DNA of 46,093 nt, from positions 12,430-58,522 of the forward strand of contig DBTS01000105.1 of assembly GCA_002307175.1 (NCBI GenBank), read 5' to 3'. The position numbers and the translations under genes are program-made. Position 1 is the stretch's first letter; each line of letters starts with the position of its first letter. Below are positions 7,804 through 15,725 of this stretch, piece after piece. The notes beneath the pieces were generated by a model. It was not told the DNA's origin and searched no databases. It saw only the letters and a program-made list of their open reading frames with translations. The DNA is from Rhodocyclaceae bacterium UBA1310 (lineage in GTDB: Bacteria; Pseudomonadota; Gammaproteobacteria; Burkholderiales; Rhodocyclaceae).

Positions 7804-9675
7804 ATGGCGACAACAGCCGATCTGATTCTGTTCAATGCCCGTATCACCACGCTGGACCCGCACCAGCCGGCCGCCAGCGCCGTAGCGATCGCGGATGGTC
7901 GCCTGATCGCGGTGGGGGAGGATGCGCGGGTGATGGCGCACGCCGGCCCGCTGACCCAGCGTATCGATTGCAACCGGCGGCGTCTGATTCCGGGCCTGAT
8001 TGATTCGCACATGCATATCATTCGCGGTGGTCTCAATTACAACCTGGAGTTGCGCTGGGATGGCGTGCCCACACTCGCGGAGGCGATGGAGCGCCTCAGG
8101 GATCAGGTGGCACGTACACCGGCACCCCAGTGGGTACGCGTGGTGGGGGGATTTACCGAGCACCAGTTCGCCGAAAAGCGTCTCCCCACGCTTGAGGAAC
8201 TGAACGCCGTGGCGCCGGATACACCGGTGTTCATCCTGCATCTGTACGATCGTGCCCTGCTCAATGCGGCCGCGCTACGCGCGGTAGGCTATGACCGCAA
8301 TACCCCCAATCCGCCGGGAGGATGGATCATGCGTGATAGCCGCGGGGAGCCCACCGGCCTGCTGCTGGCCGAGCCCAATGCCATGCTGCTGTACTCCGCG
8401 CTGGCCAAGGGGCCGAAGCTGCCGTTCGACTATCAGCTCAATTCCACCCGGCATTTCATGCGCGAAATGAATCGCCTGGGTGTTACCAGCGTGATCGATG
8501 CAGGCGGTGGTTTCCAGAATTATCCGGACGATTACGGCGTGATCGAGACTCTGGAGCGCGAAGGTCAGCTCACCCTGCGCATTGCCTACAACCTGTTCAC
8601 GCAGAAGCCCAAGGAGGAACTGCAGGATTTCGCACGTTGGGGCGGTATCGTCAAGCCTGGTGATGGTTCGGATTTCTACCGCCACAATGGTGCTGGCGAA
8701 ATGCTGGTGTTCTCCGCTGCGGATTTCGAGGATTTTCGCCAGCCGCGACCCGAACTGCCTGCCAGTATGGAGGGCGAGCTGGAGGCCGTGGTGCGCCTGC
8801 TGGTGAAAAACCGCTGGCCCTTCCGCCTGCATGCTACCTACAACGAAACCATCACGCGTGCGCTGGACGTGTTCGAGCGTGTCAACCGCGACATTCCCTT
8901 CGATGGCCTGCACTGGTTCTTCGATCATGCCGAGACGGTATCCGACGCCAATCTCGCACGCATCGCCGCGCTGCAGGGAGGCATCGCCGTGCAGCACCGC
9001 ATGGCCTATCAGGGTGAATACTTCGTGCAGCGCTACGGTGCCGCAGCCGCCGCCCGCACTCCGCCGGTGACGCGCATGCTGGAGGCAGGCGTGAAGGTGG
9101 GCGCCGGAACGGATGCCACGCGGGTGGCGAGCTACGATCCGTGGACTGCGCTGTACTGGCTTACCACCGGAAAAACTGTTGGTGGTCTGGCACTCTATCC
9201 CGCTGCCAACCTCGTTGATCGCGAGACGGCGCTGCGCCTCTACACCCAGGCCAACACCTGGTTTTCCGGCGAAGAAGGCGTCAAGGGGCAGATCAAGGTC
9301 GGGCAGTATGCCGATATGGCGCTACTCTCTGCAGATTATCTGGCCGTTGCCGACGAGGAGATCCGCGAACTCGTCTCCGTGCTCACCCTGGTGGGGGGGA
9401 AGATCGTCTACGGCGACGATGAGTACCGTACGCTTGCCCCACCCTTACCACCAGCCATGCCGGACTGGTCCCCCACACGGCATCATGGTGGCTACTACAA
9501 GGCCTACCAGACCACCACGCCGCCCCAGCACGCGATGGCGGCTGCCCAATGTGGCTGCGCGAATTCTTGTGGCGTACATGGACATGCGCACGGTAAAGCA
9601 TTCTCGGCAGCCGTGACGGACAAGGAGCAGGGAGGCTTCTGGGGCGCGCTTGGCTGCTCGTGCTGGGCTTTCTGA
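7804..9675 (+). CDS. Amidohydrolase family 3 (YtcJ-like) metal-dependent hydrolase with Cys/His-rich tail
   Basis: The product has 623 residues. It carries the N-terminal beta-sandwich strand of amidohydrolases, the metal motif H69-M-H71 in LIDSHMHI, further His ligands in RLHATYN and WFFDHAETV, and the late aspartate in GAGTDATRV, all standard for YtcJ-type enzymes. The predicted reaction is hydrolysis of an amide or N-acyl bond at a mono- or binuclear metal site. The frame is open upstream, but ATG 7804 follows a purine-rich GGAAAGGG and gives the normal MATTADLILFNARI start. The last 45 residues are unusual: five cysteines and several histidines (QCGCANSCGVHGHAHG, then GCSCWAF). This may be an extra metal-binding segment. 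It is the last gene of the operon. Confidence 0.92.
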   Translation: MATTADLILFNARITTLDPHQPAASAVAIADGRLIAVGEDARVMAHAGPLTQRIDCNRRRLIPGLIDSHMHIIRGGLNYNLELRWDGVPTLAEAMERLRDQVARTPAPQWVRVVGGFTEHQFAEKRLPTLEELNAVAPDTPVFILHLYDRALLNAAALRAVGYDRNTPNPPGGWIMRDSRGEPTGLLLAEPNAMLLYSALAKGPKLPFDYQLNSTRHFMREMNRLGVTSVIDAGGGFQNYPDDYGVIETLEREGQLTLRIAYNLFTQKPKEELQDFARWGGIVKPGDGSDFYRHNGAGEMLVFSAADFEDFRQPRPELPASMEGELEAVVRLLVKNRWPFRLHATYNETITRALDVFERVNRDIPFDGLHWFFDHAETVSDANLARIAALQGGIAVQHRMAYQGEYFVQRYGAAAAARTPPVTRMLEAGVKVGAGTDATRVASYDPWTALYWLTTGKTVGGLALYPAANLVDRETALRLYTQANTWFSGEEGVKGQIKVGQYADMALLSADYLAVADEEIRELVSVLTLVGGKIVYGDDEYRTLAPPLPPAMPDWSPTRHHGGYYKAYQTTTPPQHAMAAAQCGCANSCGVHGHAHGKAFSAAVTDKEQGGFWGALGCSCWAF

Positions 9676-9698
9676 GCTGATAGGGTGTCGCGTTGATG

Positions 9699-9728
9699 GA
9701 GTATGCCAGTGTATCATCTGGCATACTC
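9699..9728. terminator. Perfect 11-bp stem-loop after the amidohydrolase operon
   Basis: The arms GAGTATGCCAG and CTGGCATACTC pair perfectly around an 8-base loop. It starts 24 bases after the amidohydrolase stop. There is no long T tract, so it may end transcription weakly, stabilise the mRNA 3' end or act as a protein site. Confidence 0.5.
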
Positions 9729-9750
9729 TGCCGTTTCGACATGAAATCCG

Positions 9751-11109
9751 ATGCTCCATGTAGCAGACAGCCGTGAACAGTTCGCCCAGTCCCTGCGCCA
9801 TGGCCGGGGCAGCGCCATGCAATACGTGCAACAGCACGGTCTTGCCGGGGTGGCCGACGATGTGCTTGCCGCCTGTCTGCAGAATCAGGCGTACGACCCG
9901 CAGTGCGAGGGTAGCCGCGCGCCCTGGCTGTACAGCATGTTTCGGGATACGCCGGAATATCCGCGCTTTGCGGCGGCGATCTGTGCGGCCCTTGAAGTGG
10001 AACGGGATAATCATCACGACCTCTTGCAACTCATCCGGCTTGCACGCGTGATGGCACAGGCAGGTGATCAGGTGGCGGCACAGGCACTGCGCAGGCGCTT
10101 CTCACCGCAGGTGATGCAGATTGAGGACGCGGCGTGGTATGAAGGCGCACGTGCATTGATTGAACTCGATGGCGTTGCCATGATCGTGAGACTGGGCAGA
10201 TATCTTGGGCAATGCCTTGCCAGCGAAGAAACAGATTTGCCAACGCTGGATTCTCTTCTCGATGGCTTTGAGATCGCCGATGAAGGCGAATCCATCCTGC
10301 GCCAGCTTGCTGCTGATGACCAAGCGATCCGGCGCTATCTGGTGTTTACCGATGCAGCGCGCGAATGTGCCCGCTTACAGGAAGAAGTGCCGCTTGAGCG
10401 GAGGCAACAGGAGCGCCATGCCCGTACGCGTCGCGAGCTGACGCTCGAAGGCATTCTTGCTGCAGCGGGGCGGGCGGAAGATCAGATTCCCGGCAGGTAC
10501 ATGCGCTTCGGCCGCAGTGCCACGCTGGAGGAACTGCATACGGTGCTGCAATGCCTTGAAACCGAATCCCGTGACGAAGTCTGCCTGCGCCTGCTTTGGG
10601 TCTTTCGGCGCACGCCGCTGCCCGTGCTCACACCAAAGGTGTGGGCTTGTGTCCGCAGATCCCCGGGCAAACTCAGCGATGCCGCACTGACTGCACTGGG
10701 GCAGACCCGGCACGCCGACATCGCCTGCTTTGCGCGTGAAGCTTTGCGTGGTCGGCATCTTGCCGAAGAGGATGCTGCGCTTCTTGAGCTATTTGTCTTC
10801 AACTATGCCGCAGGTGATGCAGCATTGATTCACGCCGCGCTGCAATCTGCTTGCACAGACGAAAACACACTACACGCAATGGGCCACTCGCTTCTGAGTC
10901 TCTGCAAAGAGAATCCCGTAACAGAAATCGCGCCCCTGCTGGTGTGGATCTACGAACAGACGCCCTGTACGATCTGCCGGTATTCAGCCGTGAAGCTTAT
11001 GGTGGACCAAAACAGCCTTCCTCCAAGTATTGCTGAAGAATGTTGCGAGGATGCAGATGAGGATATACGTGGATACGGCAGAATAATATTAGAGGTTGTA
11101 CGGGGATAA
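9751..11109 (+). CDS. Hypothetical protein, predominantly helical (HEAT-like)
   Basis: This encodes 452 residues that I do not recognise as a named family. The sequence is soluble, has no signal peptide and looks almost wholly alpha-helical. Repeated 30-40 residue segments, such as SDAALTALGQTRHADIACFAREAL and a late CRYSAVKLMVDQNS segment, resemble HEAT or armadillo repeats. The middle (about 215-245) is highly charged. Cysteines cluster near the end (CTICRY, EECCED). The ATG at 9751 has no clear ribosome site, so the start is uncertain. It stands alone between a stem-loop and a DUF3658-like ORF. A scaffolding or protein-binding role would fit but is not shown. Confidence 0.7.
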   Translation: MLHVADSREQFAQSLRHGRGSAMQYVQQHGLAGVADDVLAACLQNQAYDPQCEGSRAPWLYSMFRDTPEYPRFAAAICAALEVERDNHHDLLQLIRLARVMAQAGDQVAAQALRRRFSPQVMQIEDAAWYEGARALIELDGVAMIVRLGRYLGQCLASEETDLPTLDSLLDGFEIADEGESILRQLAADDQAIRRYLVFTDAARECARLQEEVPLERRQQERHARTRRELTLEGILAAAGRAEDQIPGRYMRFGRSATLEELHTVLQCLETESRDEVCLRLLWVFRRTPLPVLTPKVWACVRRSPGKLSDAALTALGQTRHADIACFAREALRGRHLAEEDAALLELFVFNYAAGDAALIHAALQSACTDENTLHAMGHSLLSLCKENPVTEIAPLLVWIYEQTPCTICRYSAVKLMVDQNSLPPSIAEECCEDADEDIRGYGRIILEVVRG

Positions 11110-11175
11110 TGATCGCAGTGAATGGCGAAATCAGACAACATGTTGCAGGCATCCTGCTTCTCTCAGAAATCCAAA

Positions 11176-11535
11176 ATGACTGATCAGAATCATGAACTGC
11201 GGGCGCGGGTGGATGAAGTCCTTGTGGCGAATACATCCCAGTACTGGCGAAAGGTCGCCCTGGTGATAGGGCTGGCGATGTCTGATGAAAGCCTTCGCGC
11301 CACTGAGTTTTCAGACACTTACTATCTTGCCCGTATCAAGGCTTTGGTCGAAGCCGGGATGCTGGAAGCCGCCGGGGATATCGGACAGATGCGTTTTAGT
11401 GAGGTCAGGAGAGAGCCCCTGAAGGAGCATTGGCCGAGCTGCCTGCATAGGGCTGAACAGCGCAGCGCAATTGCGCCGGTCAATCCGCCGCACGGATGGG
11501 CGCAAGCTGATCGTTACCACGGTCCTCCGTGGTAA
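11176..11535 (+). CDS. DUF3658-like small protein, probably a remnant
   Basis: This short frame encodes about 119 residues from ATG 11176, or 137 from ATG 11122. Residues reading YWRKVALVIG, TYYLARIKALVEAG and GDIGQMRFSEVRR resemble the DUF3658 domain, which normally follows a DUF1835 domain in a longer protein. Here no DUF1835 part is present. After the RFSEVRR motif the frame runs into a palindromic repeat (GCGCAATTGCGC at 11465-11476, also at 33079) and stops inside a hairpin. The last 40 residues are therefore probably not native. It may be a truncated gene or a free-standing domain. No strong ribosome site was seen. Confidence 0.4.
   Translation: MTDQNHELRARVDEVLVANTSQYWRKVALVIGLAMSDESLRATEFSDTYYLARIKALVEAGMLEAAGDIGQMRFSEVRREPLKEHWPSCLHRAEQRSAIAPVNPPHGWAQADRYHGPPW
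11465..11476. repeat. Palindromic dispersed repeat, copy 1 (GCGCAATTGCGC core)
   Basis: The perfect 12-bp palindrome GCGCAATTGCGC followed by CGGTCAA recurs at 33079-33090 with the same flank. This suggests a short REP-like element. Confidence 0.5.
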
Positions 11536-11560
11536 CCCCTGTCTCACCGCTCCGCGGTGA
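11513..11560. terminator. Two adjacent stem-loops between convergent genes
   Basis: The first hairpin has 10-bp perfect arms GTTACCACGG and CCGTGGTAAC around TCCT (11513-11536). The second has 7-bp arms TCACCGC and GCGGTGA around TCC (11544-11560). They lie between the plus-strand DUF3658-like frame and the minus-strand kelch-like gene and could serve as a bidirectional terminator, although no T tract follows. Confidence 0.45.
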
Positions 11561-11688
11561 CCACTCTACCGTCCTGGCCCGACTCACGACTTCCGCATCC
11601 ATGGCGTACTGCTAAAACCAGGCACCCACCTCAGCTATCAATTCCAAAGTTCGATATGAGTACGGTGTTGCTGCGGCTATTGTGCGGA

Positions 11689-13257
11689 TCAGCGCGGTTG
11701 AATGGTTTTGCTGTGGATGCGTGTGCGCTCCAGCGCCGAGAGTTTTCCGATCAGATCCTGCCTGAGCGCGTCGATAACCTCTGCGGAGAGTTCGCCTTCG
11801 ATGATGAGCTGGATGGTGAACCACTCTTCTACATAGCGGACGGTGACGTTCCCCACGCGTATCCGGTGGGTGGAGGAGAACTCGTCTTCACCCGGCAGAA
11901 CCGCATTGGCCACATTCGGGCGGTAGAGTACCTGCAGGGCCTCAGAAGAGGGCAGGTAACCGAGTTCGTCGATCAGGCGCTGCTTAATCTCCGTGTTGGA
12001 TGTTGGCACAGTGCTGTTGAGTTGTCGGACTTTCCAGAGATGATTGAGGCGTTTGTCCGCACGGTAGAACATCAGGCGCGTCCAACGTTTATGGCTCAGG
12101 CGTGACCACGTCCAGCTGCGCGTATCGAGCCGCCAGTTATCGAGATTTTCGATACGTTCCGGTAGGTCGGGCATTTGAATTTTCCCGCCTGAAATCAGAA
12201 TGCCCTGGCCGTCTTCGGTCAGTGTTGCCGTGTGGTCGCTGATCCAGCCGGGGCTGAAGCCTGTGGTCTCGATGCGCGAGATGCGCCAGCTATCCAGTTC
12301 CAGGCGTAGCACCTGGGTGGTTTCCGGAGGGGTATCGCTGTGTTGGCCGACGCTGCCGATCAGGATGATTGCATTGCCGAGCAGCGTGGCGGTGTGGAAA
12401 TCCGTTGGAGGGAAAACGTCTTCAGGATAGCCGAATATCTGTACGGAACCATCCTGCCCGCGTACCACCACGTCGTTGTAGATGCAGAACTGCGGGTGGT
12501 AATCATCTTCGTATTCTCCCGCCACCCACACGCTGCGCCCATCGGGCAGGTCGGTGCGGCTTTGGCCCATGCGCGCGAAACACCACGCAGGGCCGCTCTC
12601 ATCGGTCTCAAGCCCCAAAAATATTATGTCGCTATCTTCGGCACCAAGGTTGGCGCGGATACTCCAGTCCCATACCGGGTTGTCCAACCGCTCCGGGTTC
12701 TGCGTGCCGAAGCGCGGCGCGCGCCACTGCAGGTAGTCTGCCAGGGCGATCTCTGCAGGCAGAGAGGCATGTGTCTGCCACCGCTGCATGCCCTCTGTTG
12801 TGGCGAGTGCCGGGGCATGCTCGCGCATCGCGGCAAGGAAGTCGTCGCGAAGGGTGGTGAGCGTGGAGAGCAGGCTAGCCCGCGAAATGCGCTCGGTAGC
12901 TATCGGCGGTTGATTGCCGGCTTGAGTCAGCGTGATCCGGTAGTCATCGTTCCCTTCCGAAGCGAAGTGCAAGGCGTGCGGCAAGAGTTCAAAGCTCTCA
13001 AACGGCAAAGTGACGGAATGCCCGAAGCGGACGCAGCCGATAGCTTTGGGGAGCCGGCAGAGCAGCGGAGCGATATTGTGTGGCGGATCTGTCGGATATT
13101 CCGGCTGCCCGCGCAGTTTCAGGCTCAGGGTGAGTTCCCATTGCGCTGCGCCGCAGAAGGTATCGATTGCGTGAAAATAATTGCGGCCGATTTCTGCCAG
13201 CATGGCCGGCGAAACGGCCTTGCCTTCCAGAGCCTGGAAGTGGATGCCCAGATGCAT
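11689..13257 (-). CDS. Hypothetical protein with kelch-like repeats
   Basis: This encodes about 522 residues of no family I can name with confidence. The central part has beta-rich segments of the type seen in kelch/galactose-oxidase propellers: HTATLLGNAIILIGSVG, TTQVLRLELDSWRIS, HTATLTEDGQGILISGGK and LDTRSWTWSRLSHKRW. The N-terminal 150 residues and the C-terminal 100 (SAEVIDALRQDLIGKLSALE) look like separate helical parts. The frame stays open upstream to 13650, but there it overlaps the phytase gene and reads as non-coding. ATG 13257 is the best start, though it lacks a good ribosome site. No signal peptide is evident, so it is probably cytosolic. A binding or scaffold role is possible. 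Confidence 0.7.
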   Translation of the reverse strand: MHLGIHFQALEGKAVSPAMLAEIGRNYFHAIDTFCGAAQWELTLSLKLRGQPEYPTDPPHNIAPLLCRLPKAIGCVRFGHSVTLPFESFELLPHALHFASEGNDDYRITLTQAGNQPPIATERISRASLLSTLTTLRDDFLAAMREHAPALATTEGMQRWQTHASLPAEIALADYLQWRAPRFGTQNPERLDNPVWDWSIRANLGAEDSDIIFLGLETDESGPAWCFARMGQSRTDLPDGRSVWVAGEYEDDYHPQFCIYNDVVVRGQDGSVQIFGYPEDVFPPTDFHTATLLGNAIILIGSVGQHSDTPPETTQVLRLELDSWRISRIETTGFSPGWISDHTATLTEDGQGILISGGKIQMPDLPERIENLDNWRLDTRSWTWSRLSHKRWTRLMFYRADKRLNHLWKVRQLNSTVPTSNTEIKQRLIDELGYLPSSEALQVLYRPNVANAVLPGEDEFSSTHRIRVGNVTVRYVEEWFTIQLIIEGELSAEVIDALRQDLIGKLSALERTRIHSKTIQPR

Positions 13258-13417
13258 GATTTGGGATCGGGACACGTCGTGGACGTGTTGGGTGAAACCA
13301 GATGCTACACCAAAACCTTGATGGTTTGCTGTTGTCAGATGTGTGCCGCCTCGGCTGACAGGATAATCCTTACCGTCTGAGGCGGGATTGTGAAGAAGCG
13401 GTCCCTCGACTATTCGA

Positions 13418-14377
13418 TTATCGGCCGGAAACCGACAACGCATGCTCCTGTGCGAGCCAAGCCTGCCACCCCAGCGGCTTGCCGCCGGGATTGGCGGCAG
13501 CGTATTCATAGAAGGTGCGGATGAAGGCAGCGCGGTCGTTCTGGTAGGGATACTTCCAGTCTTCCGGTGCGGGCAGCTTGTTGAGATCGTAATCGCGGCC
13601 CAGTGAGGCTTCGCGCGCGATGATGTCCTGCATCGAGACGTGGGCTGCATTGTGCAGCATGTCGTACATCACCATGAAGGTGGTGGTGCGGCCCTGGCCG
13701 GCGCGGCAGTGGAAGAGTACTTCGCCATCGGCTGGGAGTTCGTGCACGGCGGTGAGAAAGCGTTCCACTTCTTCGTCATCGGGGCGGACATGGTCGGTCA
13801 CGGTGAGGCGCACGTAGCGTGCATGGCTGGCCTCTACGACGTTGGCTTCGCTGCGCGCTTCTGCGATGGCTATGTGTTGCGGCGTGCCTGCCGCGCCGGA
13901 TTTCACTGCCTTTGCGTCCCACAGCACAAAGTCTTTCTCACCGGGCAGGGCAATGAGCAGCTCGGCTTCATGCACGATGGCGTCGTGATGCGTCATACCG
14001 GCCTGGCCCCAGTCGCGCTCGGCGTACCACGTTACCGCCTGCCCGTTGATGAAGCCGTGTGCTTCCTGGCGCAGGTCGAACACGGTGACCGGGCCGGCAA
14101 TTGTCTTGCGCCATTGTGCGAACGCCAGTGGCGTGAATTCGGCGCTGCCGTGCATATGCAGGGCAGCCATGCCGGTGCGGTCGAGACTCGCTGGAATCTT
14201 TTCCAGATCGCCAGTGTGGCGGTAATTCGTCAGTGCATTCTGGCTGGCCGGGGCATCGATTACCGGGATGGCGGCTGCAGCCTCAGCCGGCAGCGCAGCC
14301 GGGGTCATCGTCAATGTGGCGGCACAGGCCAGGTGCGAGAGTGTGGCGGCGAACGCGGTGATCACAAGCGGTCTCAT
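13418..14377 (-). CDS. Secreted protein-tyrosine-phosphatase-like phytase (cysteine phytase)
   Basis: This encodes 319 residues with an N-terminal signal peptide (MRPLVITAFAATLSHLACA). The PTP signature loop is present as HCRAGQGR with nucleophile C224 and phosphate-binding R230. Upstream, TDHVRPDDEEVERF provides the general-acid aspartate seen in PTP-like inositol polyphosphatases such as Selenomonas PhyA. The TWYAERDWGQAG and FDLRQEAHGF segments also match that family. It should remove phosphates from phytate (myo-inositol hexakisphosphate) in the periplasm or outside the cell, supplying phosphate. ATG 14377 is chosen over TTG 14428 because it starts the signal peptide. No obvious Pho box was noticed upstream. 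Confidence 0.88.
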   Translation of the reverse strand: MRPLVITAFAATLSHLACAATLTMTPAALPAEAAAAIPVIDAPASQNALTNYRHTGDLEKIPASLDRTGMAALHMHGSAEFTPLAFAQWRKTIAGPVTVFDLRQEAHGFINGQAVTWYAERDWGQAGMTHHDAIVHEAELLIALPGEKDFVLWDAKAVKSGAAGTPQHIAIAEARSEANVVEASHARYVRLTVTDHVRPDDEEVERFLTAVHELPADGEVLFHCRAGQGRTTTFMVMYDMLHNAAHVSMQDIIAREASLGRDYDLNKLPAPEDWKYPYQNDRAAFIRTFYEYAAANPGGKPLGWQAWLAQEHALSVSGR

Positions 14378-14667
14378 GCTTTGGCGGGCGCGAAAAAAGT
14401 GAAACGGCGATGCTACGCTCTGGTGCAAAGGGTTGCAATTTTGCGTACAGGGATGAGTATTCTTTTGTGGGAATTACATCGGGTGAAATTTTTGCGGTTG
14501 AACAACGCTATGCAGAAGTGGTTTCTGTCTGTAAGTGAAGAAAGTCATACCTGTTTGTATATGTATCGGTGTTATCGTTGCAAAATATTTTTCAGAAAAA
14601 TTTTTGTGAGTCGTATCAGGCACCTGTCGATTCGAACCCTTGCAACCCATAGTCGAGGCGTAAGGCC

Positions 14668-14937
14668 ATGAGCAGATTGATGTCAGTTGGAAAAGACCCG
14701 CGATCCAAACTTTATGTGCTGGCGGGGGTGGCTGTTTTTGCGCCCATGCTGCTGCGCCCAAGTGCATCACTACCGTGGGTGCCGGTGTGGTTGGGGGCAT
14801 TGATCGCCTTCCTGTCATTGATCGGCGCACTTTGGGTTTGCCGAAAAGCGGGCATGTTGTCTGCCAGCGTTCTGGTGGTTTTCGTTCTGGTTGTTGCAGG
14901 GGCTGTCTTTGGTGCCTTGTCTGGTTGGGCGGGATAA
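14668..14937 (+). CDS. Small hypothetical membrane protein
   Basis: This 89-residue protein has three hydrophobic stretches (about 15-28, 36-57 and 65-86) separated by short polar turns such as CRKAG, so it is likely an inner-membrane protein with two or three helices. I do not recognise a family. GTAAGGCC just before the ATG gives a modest ribosome site. It stands alone downstream of an AT-rich 290-bp intergenic region that could carry its promoter and that of the divergent phytase. Confidence 0.6.
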   Translation: MSRLMSVGKDPRSKLYVLAGVAVFAPMLLRPSASLPWVPVWLGALIAFLSLIGALWVCRKAGMLSASVLVVFVLVVAGAVFGALSGWAG

Positions 14938-15078
14938 ATCATGACTGGCTGTCGTGCCGTGCACGCTTTTGTTTTAAGGTTCATCCGGCTCCTGTACGGT
15001 CCAGCGCAGGCAGACACATGTTTCGCAGAGTGGTGCAGCGCGCCAGCGGATTGCACTTCCTGCGTGAATGCGCTTACC
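14938..15078. other. Gene-free spacer before the tandem duplication
   Basis: Nothing convincing was seen here. Together with the two repeat copies that follow, it makes a 613-bp stretch without an intact gene. Confidence 0.4.
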
Positions 15079-15396
15079 TTGCTCGTTCGGTGCAATTCGC
15101 TGCGCTCATTGACACCCTACTTCATTGGCATGCCGTGCCCGACTCCGTAGGGTGGCGTAGCGAACAATGAGCGATGAGCGAATTGCACCTTCCGCGTGAA
15201 TTTTCTTTCTCTTGTTTGTTCGTTGCGCCCAATCTGTATCAGCAGTCCACATCCACGATCACCCGGTCATGAGTTTTTCGGCGCAGGAAATGGAAGATGC
15301 TATTGGTATTTCTGTGGAGAGCTCAGTGAGAATGGCTGGGGCGAGATCGCGGGCAAGGCGTTGCCATGCTTCGATGCGCTCGGGGCGCGGGCACAT
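15079..15396. repeat. Tandem duplication, upstream (decayed) copy
   Basis: This roughly 318-bp unit is repeated 330 bp downstream (15409-15725). Both copies begin TTGCTCGTTCGGTGCAATTC, share the ACTTCATTGGCATGCCGTGC stretch and the CTCTTGTTTGTTCGTTGCGC stretch, and then run into acuI 3' sequence. This copy has an extra 16 bases in the palindromic part, and deletions and substitutions in the acuI part. Confidence 0.85.
15239..15396 (-). pseudogene. acuI: Decayed 3' fragment of acuI
   Basis: This segment matches the last 160 bases or so of the intact acuI gene downstream, in the same orientation. The stop codon TGA (15239-15241) and the preceding VIVDV coding bases are retained. About 12 bases are missing where intact acuI encodes GQLRGR, and several further changes disrupt the frame. 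It has no start and only the C-terminal end of the enzyme, so it cannot be functional. It arose from the tandem duplication. Confidence 0.8.
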
Positions 15397-15408
15397 CCGC
15401 TTGTGATT

Positions 15409-15725
15409 TTGCTCGTTCGGTGCAATTCGCTACGCTCATTGTCCCCCTACTTCATTGGCATGCCGTGCCCGACGCCGTAGGGTGGCGTAGCGAATTGCAC
15501 CTTCCGCGTGAATTTTCTTTCTCTTGTTTGTTCGTTGCGCCCAATCTGTATCAGCGGTTCACATCCACGATCACACGCCCGCGCAGTTGCCCGGCCATGA
15601 GTTTTTCGGCGGAGGGGATGGCTTCTGCCAGTGAAATCTCGGTGGCGAGGGTGGTGAGGATCGCTGGGTCGAGATCGCGGGCGAGGCGTTGCCAGGCTTC
15701 GATGCGCTCGGCACGTGGGCACATT
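15409..15725. repeat. Tandem duplication, downstream copy (overlaps intact acuI 3' end)
   Basis: This is the partner of 15079-15396. Its first 140 bases are intergenic and palindromic (GGTGCAATTCGC paired with GCGAATTGCACC). The rest is the coding 3' end of intact acuI. Confidence 0.85.

Noticed and set aside
11557..13380. Long plus-strand open frames opposite the kelch-like gene
   Set aside because: They are antisense to a frame with better protein character (beta-repeat motifs) and show no domain or ribosome site.
14625..14650. TTCGAACCC-type sequence resembling a tRNA T-arm on the minus strand
   Set aside because: Flanking bases do not form a 5-bp T-stem, and no anticodon or D-arm could be built nearby.
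15079..15725. Possible CRISPR array or insertion sequence
   Set aside because: Only two long direct copies exist, without spacers, and no transposase or terminal inverted repeats with target duplication were seen.
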